From positions 109,972 through 173,971 of the forward strand of contig NZ_JAUMTZ010000003.1 of the NCBI RefSeq assembly GCF_030530945.1: a stretch of DNA of 64,000 bases, in the 5' to 3' direction. The stretch comes from Kocuria sp. (lineage in GTDB: Bacteria; Actinomycetota; Actinomycetes; Actinomycetales; Micrococcaceae). Positions 45,266 to 54,970 of this stretch are shown here, piece by piece. Position numbers and translations under genes: made by a program. Every line of letters begins with the position of its first letter. The first letter of the stretch is position 1. The notes under the pieces are model-generated. The model had not been told where the DNA came from. It searched no databases and saw nothing but the letters and a program-made list of their open reading frames with translations.

Positions 45266-45597
45266 TGCTGGCTCTCTCCCTCGCGTGGCGTTCTGCCGAG
45301 CTCCTCGTGGGTGCGGCCGGTGGGGACGCGCCCGGCTCAGCCGTGCCGTCGATCCCCGACCCTGCCACACGGGTCCGCAGCGCGACGCATCCGCCACGGC
45401 CCGTGCGGCCCCCGCAGAGCTGGGGCAGACCGGGGGAGGGGCCACGCCGGTGGCAGTCCCGGCGGGCACGCCGGCACGGTGCCACGTCCGCGCGGTGCTA
45501 TGCGGATGCGGTGCCACGCCGGCGCGGTGCGCGGCGGCAGGGGTGGCGGCCGGGGCGGCGTTGTCGACGTGACGGCCCACCCCGGGCACGAGCCGTG
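45266..45597. other. gene-free region with degenerate 16-bp tandem repeats
   Basis: 332 bp upstream of the YkvI-like gene. I see no coding sequence. Its most regular part is the repeat block at 45459-45538. Confidence 0.5.
45459..45538. repeat. five imperfect 16-bp tandem repeats
   Basis: Units begin at 45459, 45475, 45491, 45507 and 45523. They share the pattern CGGTGCCACGCCGG with substitutions, and several cores read CGGTGC. The period of 16 is kept without insertions. Confidence 0.65.
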
Positions 45598-46257
45598 TCA
45601 GGCGAGCGGGTCGCCGGAGGTGCGCACGAGCGCCACCCGCACCAGTGCCGAGGCCAGCGCGGGCAGCCGGTCACCGGGCACGAGCCGTGCGAGGGCCTGG
45701 GGGTCCCGCGGCAGCCCGAGCCGCGCGGCCCCGTCCAGTGCCTTCCTGTCCAGGAACGGCGAGACCTCCGGCCACACCCCCTGCACCTCCCGCGCGAAGA
45801 TGGCGGCGCCCGTGGGCCCGATTCCGGGGAACTCCGGCAGTCCCCGCAGCAGCCCCGTGGTGCTCGACGACTCCGCCCGCAGCTGCCGCAGGTCACCGTC
45901 CCAGCGCCGCACCAGCAGGTCGGCGGCGTCGCGCAGGATGGTGGCCGTGCGCTCGTCGTAGCGGCGGTACCCGCCGCGCCCCAGGGCCGCGATCACGTCC
46001 CGCCGCGGCGCTCGCAGCACCGCGCGCGGCTCCGTGAGCCCGGCGGCGAACAGCTCACGCGCCGTCGTCACCGCGGCGGACGCCCCGATCCGGGTGGACA
46101 GCAGGTTGGCCAGGACGAGCAGCTGGTGCAGCTCGCGGGGCTCGTCCCGCAGCCCGATCCCAGCCTCTTGCGCGTAGGTCCGTCCGAAGCGCGCCAGCAG
46201 CCGCTCCACCGTCTCCGCGGGGTCCGCCCCTGCGCCGGTCTCCGAGAGTTCATCCAC
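45598..46257 (-). CDS. HhH-GPD family DNA-glycosylase-like protein
   Basis: A 219-residue helical protein of the endonuclease III superfamily: LVLANLLSTRIGASAAVTTA near residue 45, and the helix-hairpin-helix LPEFPGIGPTGAAIFAREVQ near 150. The residues equivalent to the catalytic Lys/Asp and the four-cysteine cluster of Nth are not evident, so activity is uncertain. The GTG start is the best available. Confidence 0.75.
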   Translation of the reverse strand: MDELSETGAGADPAETVERLLARFGRTYAQEAGIGLRDEPRELHQLLVLANLLSTRIGASAAVTTARELFAAGLTEPRAVLRAPRRDVIAALGRGGYRRYDERTATILRDAADLLVRRWDGDLRQLRAESSSTTGLLRGLPEFPGIGPTGAAIFAREVQGVWPEVSPFLDRKALDGAARLGLPRDPQALARLVPGDRLPALASALVRVALVRTSGDPLA

Positions 46258-46374
46258 GGGAATAGTGTCGCACCGCCGCCGCTTCCACCCGGTGACGGAC
46301 CCCGCGGACGACGCCGCCGGGCGGGGCCTCGGACCCGGCACTCGCCCGGGTGCCCACGAACGGAAGGCAGAACC

Positions 46375-47016
46375 ATGAAGATCGGGATCGTCGGAGCCAC
46401 CGGCCGCGCCGGGTCGGGCATCACCCGCGAGGCGCTGCGCCGCGGTCACGAGGTGGTGGCCCTGGTGCGGGACAGCGCGAAGGCCCGCGAGATGTTCGGG
46501 GAGTCGGTCTCCGTGCTGGAGCGCGACGCCCTGGCACTGACCGCGGCGGACCTCGACGCCCTGGATGCGGTGGTGGACGCGTTCGCCACCCCACCGCAGC
46601 ACGTCTCCCAGCACCTGGTGCTCGCGGAGAACCTGCTGCGCTTCGCCGCCTCCGGCTCACCCCGCCTGCTGTTCATCCTGGGCGCCGGCTCCCTCACGGC
46701 CGGGGACGACCACCACCTCTACGTGGAGGACATCCGCGCCACCCCGGGGGCGGAGCACTGGATCGCGATCCCGGAGACGCAGCTGCGCCAGCTGGACCTC
46801 CTGCGGGCCTCCGAGGGACCCGACTGGGTGGGCGTCTCGCCGCAGGCGGTGTTCGAACCGGGACCGGCCACCACCCCGGTGCTGGGCGCGGACGAGATCA
46901 TGCTCGGCGCGGACGGGGAGTCCCACACCACCACCGGCACCATGGCCGTGGCCGTCCTGGACGAGCTCGAGGACCCGCGCCACCACCGGACGCGCTTCAC
47001 CGTCGGGGACGCCTGA
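46375..47016 (+). CDS. NAD(P)-binding Rossmann oxidoreductase (NmrA/YwnB-like)
   Basis: A 213-residue atypical SDR. KIGIVGATGRAGSGITREAL is the nucleotide-binding start, followed by GHEVVALVRDSAKA. There is no Tyr-x-x-x-Lys pair, as in NmrA or flavin-reductase-like members. CGGAAGG lies upstream of the ATG. The function is unknown, possibly a redox-sensing or reductase role. Confidence 0.85.
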   Translation: MKIGIVGATGRAGSGITREALRRGHEVVALVRDSAKAREMFGESVSVLERDALALTAADLDALDAVVDAFATPPQHVSQHLVLAENLLRFAASGSPRLLFILGAGSLTAGDDHHLYVEDIRATPGAEHWIAIPETQLRQLDLLRASEGPDWVGVSPQAVFEPGPATTPVLGADEIMLGADGESHTTTGTMAVAVLDELEDPRHHRTRFTVGDA

Positions 47017-47162
47017 GACTGGGCGTGCCCACCCCGAAAACGGTTCCGCTCGTGGCCGACACGCTCGTGCCCGTCGGGGATGATTCGTAGACTGACGACC
47101 ACGACCGGGCGCCCACGGGGCGTGCAGCGGTCCTTCCGAGCAGCACGCTGAAAGGATGTGCC

Positions 47163-47648
47163 ATGGCAGAGAACCACGACAGCATCGACAAGGTCCGGAG
47201 CATCATCAAGGGCACCCGCATCGCCATGCTCACGCACGTGGACGACGACGGCCACCTGGTGTCCAAGCCCATGGCCACTCAGGAGGTGGACTTCGACGGC
47301 ACCGTGCGCTTCATCGCCGAGCGCTCGTCCGAGCAGGCCCTGAGCATCACCCAGCGCCCCGAGGTCAACGTGGCCTACTCCGGCAACGGCGCCTGGGTCT
47401 CCCTGCGCGGCAAGGCACGCATCGTCAACGACACCGACAAGCTGCGCGAGCTGTGGAGCTCCTTCTCCGGCTCCTGGATGGAGGGCGGGCCCGAGAACCC
47501 CAACAACATCCTCATCGAGGTGGACGGCGACACCGCCGAGTACTGGGACACCCCGGGCAGCAGCAAGGTCACCCAGGTGGCCAACCTCCTCAAGTCCAAG
47601 GTCACGGGCGAGTCCGTGGACGGCGAGAACGGGGTCGTGGAGCTCTGA
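47163..47648 (+). CDS. pyridoxamine 5'-phosphate oxidase-like general stress protein
   Basis: A 161-residue split-barrel flavin-binding-type protein of the GSP26 kind. GTRIAMLTHVDDDGHLVSKP begins the barrel, then VRFIAERSSEQALSITQRPE and GAWVSLRGKARIV follow. AAAGGA precedes the ATG. It probably binds FMN, F420 or a related cofactor and acts in stress response. Confidence 0.87.
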   Translation: MAENHDSIDKVRSIIKGTRIAMLTHVDDDGHLVSKPMATQEVDFDGTVRFIAERSSEQALSITQRPEVNVAYSGNGAWVSLRGKARIVNDTDKLRELWSSFSGSWMEGGPENPNNILIEVDGDTAEYWDTPGSSKVTQVANLLKSKVTGESVDGENGVVEL

Positions 47649-47666
47649 CTCCACCCCGAACCACCG

Positions 47667-47700
47667 CAACGGGCTCCCTGCACCAGCAGGGAGCCCGTTG
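47667..47700. terminator. hairpin terminator after the stress-protein gene
   Basis: A 14-bp perfect stem (47667-47680 with 47687-47700) and a 6-nt loop, between convergent genes. Confidence 0.8.
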
Positions 47701-47753
47701 TCCGTCCCGGGGTCCGGATCCCATGCCGGAAGCCCGGGAGCTGGGGCGGGAGG

Positions 47754-48176
47754 TCAGGGGCGCACGTCCGGGGCATCCATGGTCAGAGGCAGGCCCGCCG
47801 CGGACCACGCCTCGAAACCACCCACCACGTCCGTGGCCCGGGATAGGCCCATCTGCCGTAGGTTCCACGCCGCGAGCGAGGTGGCGAAGCCGTGGCGGCA
47901 GACCAGGATCCAGCGCTGGTCGGCAGTGACCGCCTCGGGGATGCTCCACTCGAAGTCCGGGTCCAGCCGCCAGGGCAGGACCGTGAGGTCGATGACCAGT
48001 GAGCCGGGGATGTGTGGGCCGTCCCGCCGGTGGATCTCGGTGCGCACGTCCACGATCCTGGCGCCGGCGAGCTGCTCGCGGTGCGCCTCCTGGGGCGTGA
48101 GGCGGTCGAGGTGCTCCCGCACCCGCCGAAGCAGGTTCAGGGAGCGGGGTTCGGGGACGTCCGGGGATGCGGTCAT
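47754..48176 (-). CDS. rhodanese-like domain protein
   Basis: A 140-residue single-domain rhodanese. ARIVDVRTEIHRRDGPHIPG is the start of the fold. The active loop is CRHGFATSLAA with the catalytic Cys near residue 94. GFEAWSAAGLPL is the usual end. It probably transfers or carries sulfur as persulfide. The ATG lies 6 nt after a TAGCGT box. Confidence 0.88.
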   Translation of the reverse strand: MTASPDVPEPRSLNLLRRVREHLDRLTPQEAHREQLAGARIVDVRTEIHRRDGPHIPGSLVIDLTVLPWRLDPDFEWSIPEAVTADQRWILVCRHGFATSLAAWNLRQMGLSRATDVVGGFEAWSAAGLPLTMDAPDVRP

Positions 48177-48182
48177 GTGCCG

Positions 48183-48188
48183 ACGCTA
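48183..48188 (-). promoter_or_regulatory. -10 box of the rhodanese gene
   Basis: TAGCGT on the minus strand, ending 6 nt before the ATG at 48176. Confidence 0.5.
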
Positions 48189-48235
48189 CGCTCCCACTGC
48201 CGTGCAACGCGCCACGTGGGCCTGGCATGGGGCGA

Positions 48236-48241
48236 TACGAT
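48236..48241 (+). promoter_or_regulatory. -10 box of the first glycosyltransferase gene
   Basis: TACGAT ending 6 nt before the GTG at 48248. Confidence 0.5.
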
Positions 48242-48247
48242 CCACAG

Positions 48248-48979
48248 GTGCCCCCCACGCAGATCCTCTCGGTCATCATCCCCACCCTTCAGCGCGCTCG
48301 TGAGCTGCCCGAGCTGGTGGAGCTGTGCGCCGAGCACCCCGCCGTCCGGGAGGTGATCGTGGTCAACAACCACCAGAGCCCCCTGGACTTCGGGCGGGAG
48401 AACGTGCGGGTGCTCCAGCAGGAGCAGAACATCTTCGTGAACCCCGCCTGGAACCTGGGTGTCCGGGAGGCCGTGGCGGACCACATCGCGCTCATCAACG
48501 ATGACGTGCTGTTCGATCCCGTGGTCCTGGACATCGCCGCGGAGTTCGTGCTGAAACCTCGGCGCGGCATCCTGGGTCTGGAGGGGACGTTCATCAACAG
48601 GCAGCAGGCCACGCCGGCGAAGCTGCGGATTGCCGGCAGGGACCACATCAGCAGCAGTTTCGGCATGTTCATGTGCCTGCGCAAGGAGAACTACGTGCCC
48701 GTCCCTGAGGACCTGCTCGTGTGGTGCGGCGACGACTGGCTGTTCCTCCAGCAGCCGTGGCCCAACTGGGTGCTCATGGGGCCGCTGGTGCGCAGCGAGG
48801 TCAGTGTCACGAGCTCCGCCGGGGAGTTCCAGCGGATGGTGCGCCGTGAGACGGAGCTGGCTGACACGTATCTGCGTCAGGTGTACGGAACCCGGTGGTG
48901 GCACAGGCCCGTGGACGTGCTGGTGGCGGCCCGGCGTCAGCGGGCGAGACTCCGGAGCATTCTCGCGCGTCTCCTCTGA
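48248..48979 (+). CDS. glycosyltransferase family 2 protein, copy 1
   Basis: A 243-residue GT-A fold transferase. It opens with LSVIIPTLQRARELPELVEL, has VIVVNNHQSPLDF as the nucleotide-sugar strand, and INDDVLFDP as the DxD-like metal motif (near residue 87). Without membrane helices it is cytoplasmic. The start is set by alignment with the paralogue at 49215 and by the -10 box. Donor and acceptor are unknown. The two copies are the only glycan genes here. Confidence 0.87.
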   Translation: MPPTQILSVIIPTLQRARELPELVELCAEHPAVREVIVVNNHQSPLDFGRENVRVLQQEQNIFVNPAWNLGVREAVADHIALINDDVLFDPVVLDIAAEFVLKPRRGILGLEGTFINRQQATPAKLRIAGRDHISSSFGMFMCLRKENYVPVPEDLLVWCGDDWLFLQQPWPNWVLMGPLVRSEVSVTSSAGEFQRMVRRETELADTYLRQVYGTRWWHRPVDVLVAARRQRARLRSILARLL

Positions 48980-49202
48980 GGGCTTCTAAGGGGGGCGCCT
49001 CATGGAACCGCCCGTCATCGTGGGTGGGCAAGCCCAGGGAGGCAGATTGAGACGACGACGGGGATGCTGCGGCGGAAACTATCCGGTGTGGCTTCCTCGG
49101 TGGGCGGCCGTGGTGCGAGCGGAGGAAGTGTGAGGCGCGGTATCAAATAGCGGATTGTGGAGAGCTCAGATGCTCTCCTCGGGTGTCCAGGGCGGCCCTG
49201 GA

Positions 49203-49208
49203 TAGGAT
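49203..49208 (+). promoter_or_regulatory. -10 box of the second glycosyltransferase gene
   Basis: TAGGAT ending 6 nt before the ATG at 49215, the same spacing as for the first copy. Confidence 0.5.
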
Positions 49209-49214
49209 CGGCCC

Positions 49215-49940
49215 ATGACACGCCCCCCGATATTTTCTGTCATCATTCCCACGTTGCAGCGATCCCGCGAGCTCCACGACCTGGTGGCCCTGTGTGCCGC
49301 GCATCCGGCGGTTGGGGAAGTGCTCGTGATCAACAACGCCCCCGAGCCCCTGGAATTCGGGCGGGACAGTGTGAGGGTGCTACAGCAGGAGCGCAACATC
49401 TACGTCAACCCGGCGTGGAACCTGGGGGCCAGGGAAGCGCGGTACGAGTCCCTGGCCATCATCAACGACGACGTGCTGTTCGATCCCGTGGTCCTGGACA
49501 TCGCCGCGGAGTTCGTGCTGAAACCGCGGCGCGGCATCCTGGGTCTGGAGGGGACGTTCATCAACAGGGAGCAGGCCACGCCGGCGAAGCTGCGGATTGC
49601 CGGCGACAACCTGATCGGCAACAGCTTCGGCATGTTCATGTGCCTGCGCAAGGAGAACTACGTGCCGATCCCCGACGACCTGCTGGTGTGGGGCGGGGAC
49701 GACTGGCTGTTCTTCCACCAGAAGTGGCCCAACTGGGCGCTCCTGGGCCCCCTGGTGCGCAGCCCGGTGAGCGCCACCAGCTCGGAGGGGCAGTTCCAGC
49801 GGATGCTGCCCCCCGAGTACGCGCGCGCCAAGGAGTACGTCCGGCGGATCTACGGCACCCGCTGGTGGCACCGGCCCGTGGCCGCGCTGGTTCGGCTGCG
49901 GGTTGCGCGGGGCCGGATCCAGCGGGCTCTCGGTCGGTAG
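49215..49940 (+). CDS. glycosyltransferase family 2 protein, copy 2
   Basis: A 241-residue paralogue of the preceding gene, with the same motifs: FSVIIPTLQRSRELHDLVAL, VLVINNAPEPLEF and INDDVLFDP. A 135-bp block (49470-49604) is almost identical in DNA to 48503-48637, whereas N- and C-terminal parts have diverged more. The 235-bp gap between the copies contains no gene. Confidence 0.88.
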   Translation: MTRPPIFSVIIPTLQRSRELHDLVALCAAHPAVGEVLVINNAPEPLEFGRDSVRVLQQERNIYVNPAWNLGAREARYESLAIINDDVLFDPVVLDIAAEFVLKPRRGILGLEGTFINREQATPAKLRIAGDNLIGNSFGMFMCLRKENYVPIPDDLLVWGGDDWLFFHQKWPNWALLGPLVRSPVSATSSEGQFQRMLPPEYARAKEYVRRIYGTRWWHRPVAALVRLRVARGRIQRALGR

Positions 49941-50033
49941 CTCTGCTCCGGCGCCGCCTCTGGTGCGGAGCGGAGGGCGACGCCGCAGGACCGTTTCCCC
50001 GCGGGCGTCACCTGATCGCGCCGTGCCCTGCCG

Positions 50034-50768
50034 TCAGCCGATGCCGGGAGGCCACTCGCCGGCGTGGTCGATCGATTCGGTGCTCTCGTTCCAGGTGTAG
50101 GTGGAGATCGCCCGGCCCTTGGCCTCCGCGTTGCTCTCGTCGCCTTCGACGTAGGTGTACGTGACCCGGATCGAGGAGTCGGACAGGCGGGTCGTGGCGG
50201 GGGTGAATCCGATGGCCTTCGACGTGGTGGTGCCCAGGTACTTCCCGTAGTGGAAGAGCATCTGAGTAGCGGGGCTGGATGCTGTGGCTCCCCGGATGTT
50301 GAGCGTCACCCAGGACAGCGCGGCGCACGGATCGTAGGTGCTCTTGTCACTCGCGAACCACGCCGTCGTCTCGTCCTGACGATCGGGGAAGGCCGCGGGA
50401 ACCTTCGAGATGTTGTCATCCACCGCGCTCTGCGCGCTGTCCGTGCCGCACGAGTCCGAGGGCTCCGGCGATTCCGAGGCGTGCTGCTTGGCCACAGCCT
50501 CACCCGCGGGGGAAGCCATTTCGGTCTGCCGGTCTGTGACCTCCGGTTCGGGAGTGGAGTCGTCGGCGCTGCCCGTGCTGGTGCCCGCGGAGCTGCGGGG
50601 TGCGGCGGTGGCGGCTTGGGAGCGGATGCCGGAGGTGGGCCTGCCCTCCGCGGCGGAGGTCGCCGCGGGCCGCGAGTCCTGGGAGGAGTCGTTGCCGCAC
50701 GCGGTCAGCGACCCCGCCGTGAGCAGCGTGAGCGCCAGTGCCGTGGCGAGTTTCCGGGAACGGTTCAT
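50034..50768 (-). CDS. secreted lipoprotein, LppP/LprE-like
   Basis: A 244-residue lipoprotein. The signal peptide ends in the lipobox Leu-Thr-Ala-Cys (cysteine near residue 24). A Ser/Thr/Ala-rich linker of about 80 residues follows. The C-terminal domain contains YDPCAALSWVTLNIRGATAS and MLFHYGKYLGTTT, as in mycobacterial LppP/LprE proteins of unknown function. An upstream in-frame ATG (50807) would add 13 residues before the signal peptide. Confidence 0.72.
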   Translation of the reverse strand: MNRSRKLATALALTLLTAGSLTACGNDSSQDSRPAATSAAEGRPTSGIRSQAATAAPRSSAGTSTGSADDSTPEPEVTDRQTEMASPAGEAVAKQHASESPEPSDSCGTDSAQSAVDDNISKVPAAFPDRQDETTAWFASDKSTYDPCAALSWVTLNIRGATASSPATQMLFHYGKYLGTTTSKAIGFTPATTRLSDSSIRVTYTYVEGDESNAEAKGRAISTYTWNESTESIDHAGEWPPGIG

Positions 50769-51079
50769 GGGGGGGCCTCTCGCGCGGGTCTGCGCCCGCG
50801 TTCTCACGGGCGGTCCTCAGCGTGCCCGGTTTCATTCGCTAGTGCAACATTCGCATGCATGTGCATCGGCATGTGTCGCCGTCCCGCACGCGGCGGGACC
50901 CACGGACCGGAACGCGGGCGCGGAGACCCGGCGCTGCGGCGTCGTCGTCGGGGTGCCACACCGCACCCCGGCTACTGTGCGCACCGCGCCCTTCGTGGGT
51001 GGAGGCGTGAGGCGCACGCGCCGTAGTGTGGGCGTGCGCGTGACCGCGCGCCGGTCGAGAACCAGGCAAGGAGCACACC

Positions 51080-51415
51080 ATGACGCAGCCCATCCCTGAC
51101 CCCAACCCGCTCGACAACCCCGAGGCCGTGGAGGACACCTTCCGCGAGGACGAGCTCATCGAGACCACCGGGGACGAGGACTCGGCCTGGGAGGAGGACG
51201 CCGCCCAGTGGGGCGAGGACGCGGACCCGCTGCGCCGCCCGGAAGAGGCGGACGTGGAGCAGATCGCCGAGGAGGAGACCATCCCCGAGGTCGCCACCGT
51301 CCCCGAGACCCAGGACCCGGAGGTCGAGGCGCTCGTCACGGACCCCCAGGCGGACCGCGAGGTGAACCGGTCGCTGGAGGACGGCGCGGCGCAGGACACC
51401 GACCCCATGGAGTGA
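51080..51415 (+). CDS. small acidic protein of unknown function
   Basis: A 111-residue protein with roughly a third Asp and Glu and few hydrophobic residues, probably disordered. AAGGAG precedes the ATG. Similar acidic proteins occur in related actinobacteria, but no function is known to me. Confidence 0.65.
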   Translation: MTQPIPDPNPLDNPEAVEDTFREDELIETTGDEDSAWEEDAAQWGEDADPLRRPEEADVEQIAEEETIPEVATVPETQDPEVEALVTDPQADREVNRSLEDGAAQDTDPME

Positions 51416-51573
51416 GCGTCCCCGCGGAGTGAGCGTGGGCCCGGTGCGCCCGGGCTTCGTGTGCACCGAACGGGCGGCCGGAACCACAGGATTCCGGTCG
51501 CCCGTTCCGTGTGTGGAGCCCGCAGCGGCCGTTGGCGCGGGGGCGCCGGGACATGCGTGTCGGGGGCTGGGGC

Positions 51574-51579
51574 TATTGT
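51574..51579 (+). promoter_or_regulatory. -10 box of the formate dehydrogenase operon
   Basis: TATTGT ending 7 nt before the fdhA ATG at 51587. Confidence 0.45.
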
Positions 51580-51586
51580 GTTGTGC

Positions 51587-54500
51587 ATGCCTCGATTCAG
51601 CCCCCTGGAGTGGCCGGTCATCCGCCAGCTCCGCACCGGGGACCACACCGGCCGCAGCTCGGCCGTGCAGTCCCAGCACACGCGGGAGATCACCCCGCGC
51701 ACCGCCACCGCGGACCGCGTGGTGCAGAGCGTCTGCCCGTACTGCGCCGTGGGGTGCGGCCAGAAGGTGTTCGTCAAGGACGAGAAGGTCATCCAGATCG
51801 AGGGTGATCCGGACTCCCCGATCTCGCGCGGTCGGCTGTGCCCCAAGGGCTCCGCGAGCGAGCAGCTCGTGAACTCCCCGGGCCGACAGACCCAGGTGCT
51901 CTACCGCGCCCCGGGGGCTGCCGAGTGGCAGCCGCTGGAGCGCGAGACGGCCATCGACATGATCGCGGACCGCTTCCTGGAGGCGCGACGCCGCGGCTGG
52001 CAGGACACGGACGACCAGGGCCGTCCCCTGCGCCGCACCATGGGAGTCGCCTCCCTGGGCGGGGCCACCCTGGACAACGAGGAGAACTACCTCATCAAGA
52101 AGCTGTTCACCGCAGCCGGCGCGGTGCAGATCGAGAACCAGGCCCGGATTTGACACTCCGCCACGGTTCCCAGTCTGGGAACCTCCTTCGGCCGCGGTGG
52201 CGCCACGCAGTCACTGCAGGACATGGCCAACGCGGACTGCATCGTCATCCAGGGATCCAACATGGCCGAGTGTCACCCGGTGGGATTCCAGTGGGTCTCG
52301 GAGGCAAAGGCACGCGGTGCCCGGATCATCCACGTGGACCCGCGCTTCACGCGTACCTCGGCGGTCGCTGACCGGCACCTGCCCATCCGGGCCGGCTCCG
52401 ACATCGTCCTGCTCGGTGCGCTCATCAACTACGTGCTGAGCAACGACCTCTGGTTCCACGACTACGTGGTCTCCTATACGAACGCCGCGACCCTCATCAG
52501 CGAGGACTTCGAGGACGCGGAGGACCTGGACGGGCTGTTCTCCGGCTACGACTCCGCGACCGGCTCCTACCACCTGAAGTCCTGGGGATACCAGACCGAG
52601 GACGAGGGCGAGGGCCACACGGCGGACGCCAAGCACAACCAGGGCGAGGAGGAGCGCGCCAGGGCCGGCGGGCAGCAGTTTGGCAGCGGTGGTGCCCCCG
52701 TGGGCGCCGGGAAGCCGCTGCAGGACAAGACCCTGCAGAACCCCCGCACGGTGTTCCAGATCCTCAAGCGCCACTTCTCCCGGTACACCCCGGAGATGGT
52801 GCAGGAGACCTGTGGCATCTCCACGGCGGACTTCGACTACCTGGCGCGCTCCGTCACGGAGAACTCCGGGCGGGACCGCACCACGTGCTTCGCGTACGCG
52901 GTGGGGTGGACCCAGCACACCCTGGGCGCCCAGTTCATCCGCACCGCTTCCATCCTCCAGCTGCTGCTGGGCAACATGGGGCGTCCGGGCGGCGGGATCA
53001 TGGCGCTGCGCGGTCACGCCACCATCCAGGGCTCCACGGACATCCCCACGCTGTTCAACCTCCTGCCCGGCTACCTGCCCATGCCCTCGGTCACGGCGCA
53101 GACGTTCCAGGAGTACGTGGACGGCATCCGCACCACCACGCAGAAGGGCTACTGGGCGGAGGCCGAGGCTTACACGGTCAACCTGCTCAAGTCCTGGTGG
53201 GGGGAGGCCGCCACCGCCGAAAACGATTGGGCGTACGACTACCTCCCCCGGATCAACGGGGCGCACGGCACCTACCAGACACTGATGTCCATGCTCAAGG
53301 ACCAGGTGGACGGCTACTTCCTGCTGGGCCAGAACCCCGCCGTGGGCTCCGCGAACGGACGTCTGCAGCGCCTGGGCATGTCCCACCTGAAGTGGCTCGT
53401 GGTGCGGGACCTCAACATGATCGAGTCCGCCACGTGGTGGAAGGACGGCCCGGAGATCGCCTCCGGCGAGCTGCGCACCGAGGACATCGACACCGAGGTC
53501 TTCTTCATGCCCGCCGCCACGCACGTGGAGAAGTCTGGGTCCTTCACCCAGACGCAGCGCCTCGTGCAGTGGCGCCACCAGGCGGTCGCACCGCCGGGGG
53601 ACGCCCAGAGCGAGCTGGAGTTCTTCTACGAGCTCGGCAGGCGCATCCGCGACCGCGTGGCGGACTCGGACGATCCCAGGGACCGCCCGCTGCAGGACCT
53701 CACGTGGGACTACCCCCTCAACGAGGCGGGTGAGCCGGAGCCCGAGGCCGTGCTCGCGGAGATCAACGGGAAGTTCCTCACGGGCCCGGACGCCGGCACG
53801 CCCCTGACCTCCTACACCCAGATGAAGGCGGACGGCAGCACCGCCGGCGGCTGCTGGATCTACACGGGCATCTACGCGGACGGTGTGAACCGCGCCGCCA
53901 TGCGCGTGCCCGGGCAGGAGCAGGACGAGATCGCCTCGCAGTGGGCGTGGGCCTGGCCCGCGAACCGCCGCATCCTCTACAACCGGGCGTCCGCGGACCC
54001 CCAGGGCAGGCCCTGGAGCGAGCGGAAGAAGCTCGTGTGGTGGGACGAGGAGAAGAAGACCTGGACCGGCAGGGACAACCCGGACTTCCCCCTGGACCGC
54101 GAGCCCGGCAGCACGCCGGACCCGCAGCAGGGCGGTCCGGCCGCGCTCGCCGGGGACGACCCCTTCATCATGCAGGCGGACGGCAAGGGCTGGCTCTTCG
54201 CCCCCAAGGGCATGCTGGACGGGCCGCTGCCCACGCACTACGAGCCGCAGGAGTCCCCGGTGGACAACCCGGTGTACACCCAGCAGCAGAACCCCGCGCG
54301 CATCATGTTCCCCCGGGAGGACAACCTGTCCGCCCCGAGCGGTGCGGCGCCGGGAACCGAGGTGTACCCGTTCATGTTCACCACCTACCGGCTCACGGAG
54401 CACCACACGGCCGGCGGCATGAGCCGGTGGCTGCCGTACCTGTCCGAGCTGCAGCCCGAGATGTTCTGCGAGATCTCCCCGGAGCTCGCTCAGCTGAAGG

Positions 54501-54970
54501 GTCTGGAGCCGTACGGGTGGGCCACGATCGTCTCGCCGCGGGCGGCCATCGAGGTCAAGGTGCTCGTCACGGACCGCATGAAGCCGCTCACGGTGGGTGG
54601 CAAGACCATCCACCAGATCGGCCTGCCGTACCACTGGGGTGCGGGCACGGACGCGGTGGTCACGGGCGACGGCGCGAACGACCTGCTGGGCATCACGCTG
54701 GACCCCAACGTGCAGATCCAGAACTTCAAGACGGGATCGTGCGACATCCGCCCCGGCCGACGGCCTCGCGGTGCGCAGCGCGAGGAGCTGGTGCGCGAGT
54801 ACCAGCGGCGCGCGCAGCTCACCGTCATGACCGGCATGGAGCGCATCACGGACCCCGAGCACGAACTGAACGAGGACCCCCTGCGGGCACGCGACAGCGG
54901 GGACGTCGCCGGGCAGTCCACGGCCTACCGGCCGGGTGCCACGGCCACGGACCAGGAAGTAGAGAAGTGA
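51587..54970 (+). CDS. fdhA: formate dehydrogenase alpha subunit, selenocysteine-containing
   Basis: A 1127-residue molybdo/tungsto-pterin enzyme read through an in-frame TGA at 52151-52153 (Sec at residue 189). The [4Fe-4S] site is CPYCAVGCGQKV and the later CPKG. NQARI-Sec-HSATVPSLGTSFGRG is the active-site loop. The pterin-binding domain continues to GSCDIRPGRRP. No twin-arginine signal is visible, so it is likely cytoplasmic-facing. It oxidises formate to CO2 and feeds electrons to FdhB and the NrfD-like subunit. A purely computational caller would split it in two at the TGA. Confidence 0.93.
52151..52153 (+). other. selenocysteine codon (TGA) in fdhA
   Basis: In-frame TGA at the catalytic position where formate dehydrogenases have Sec or Cys, with matching protein on both sides. 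Confidence 0.95.
52165..52183 (+). promoter_or_regulatory. SECIS-like hairpin in fdhA
   Basis: GGTTCCCA (52165-52172) pairs with TGGGAACC (52176-52183), with GTC at the tip. It starts 11 nt after the TGA. This is the spacing and GU-containing loop expected of bacterial SECIS elements bound by SelB. Confidence 0.85.
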
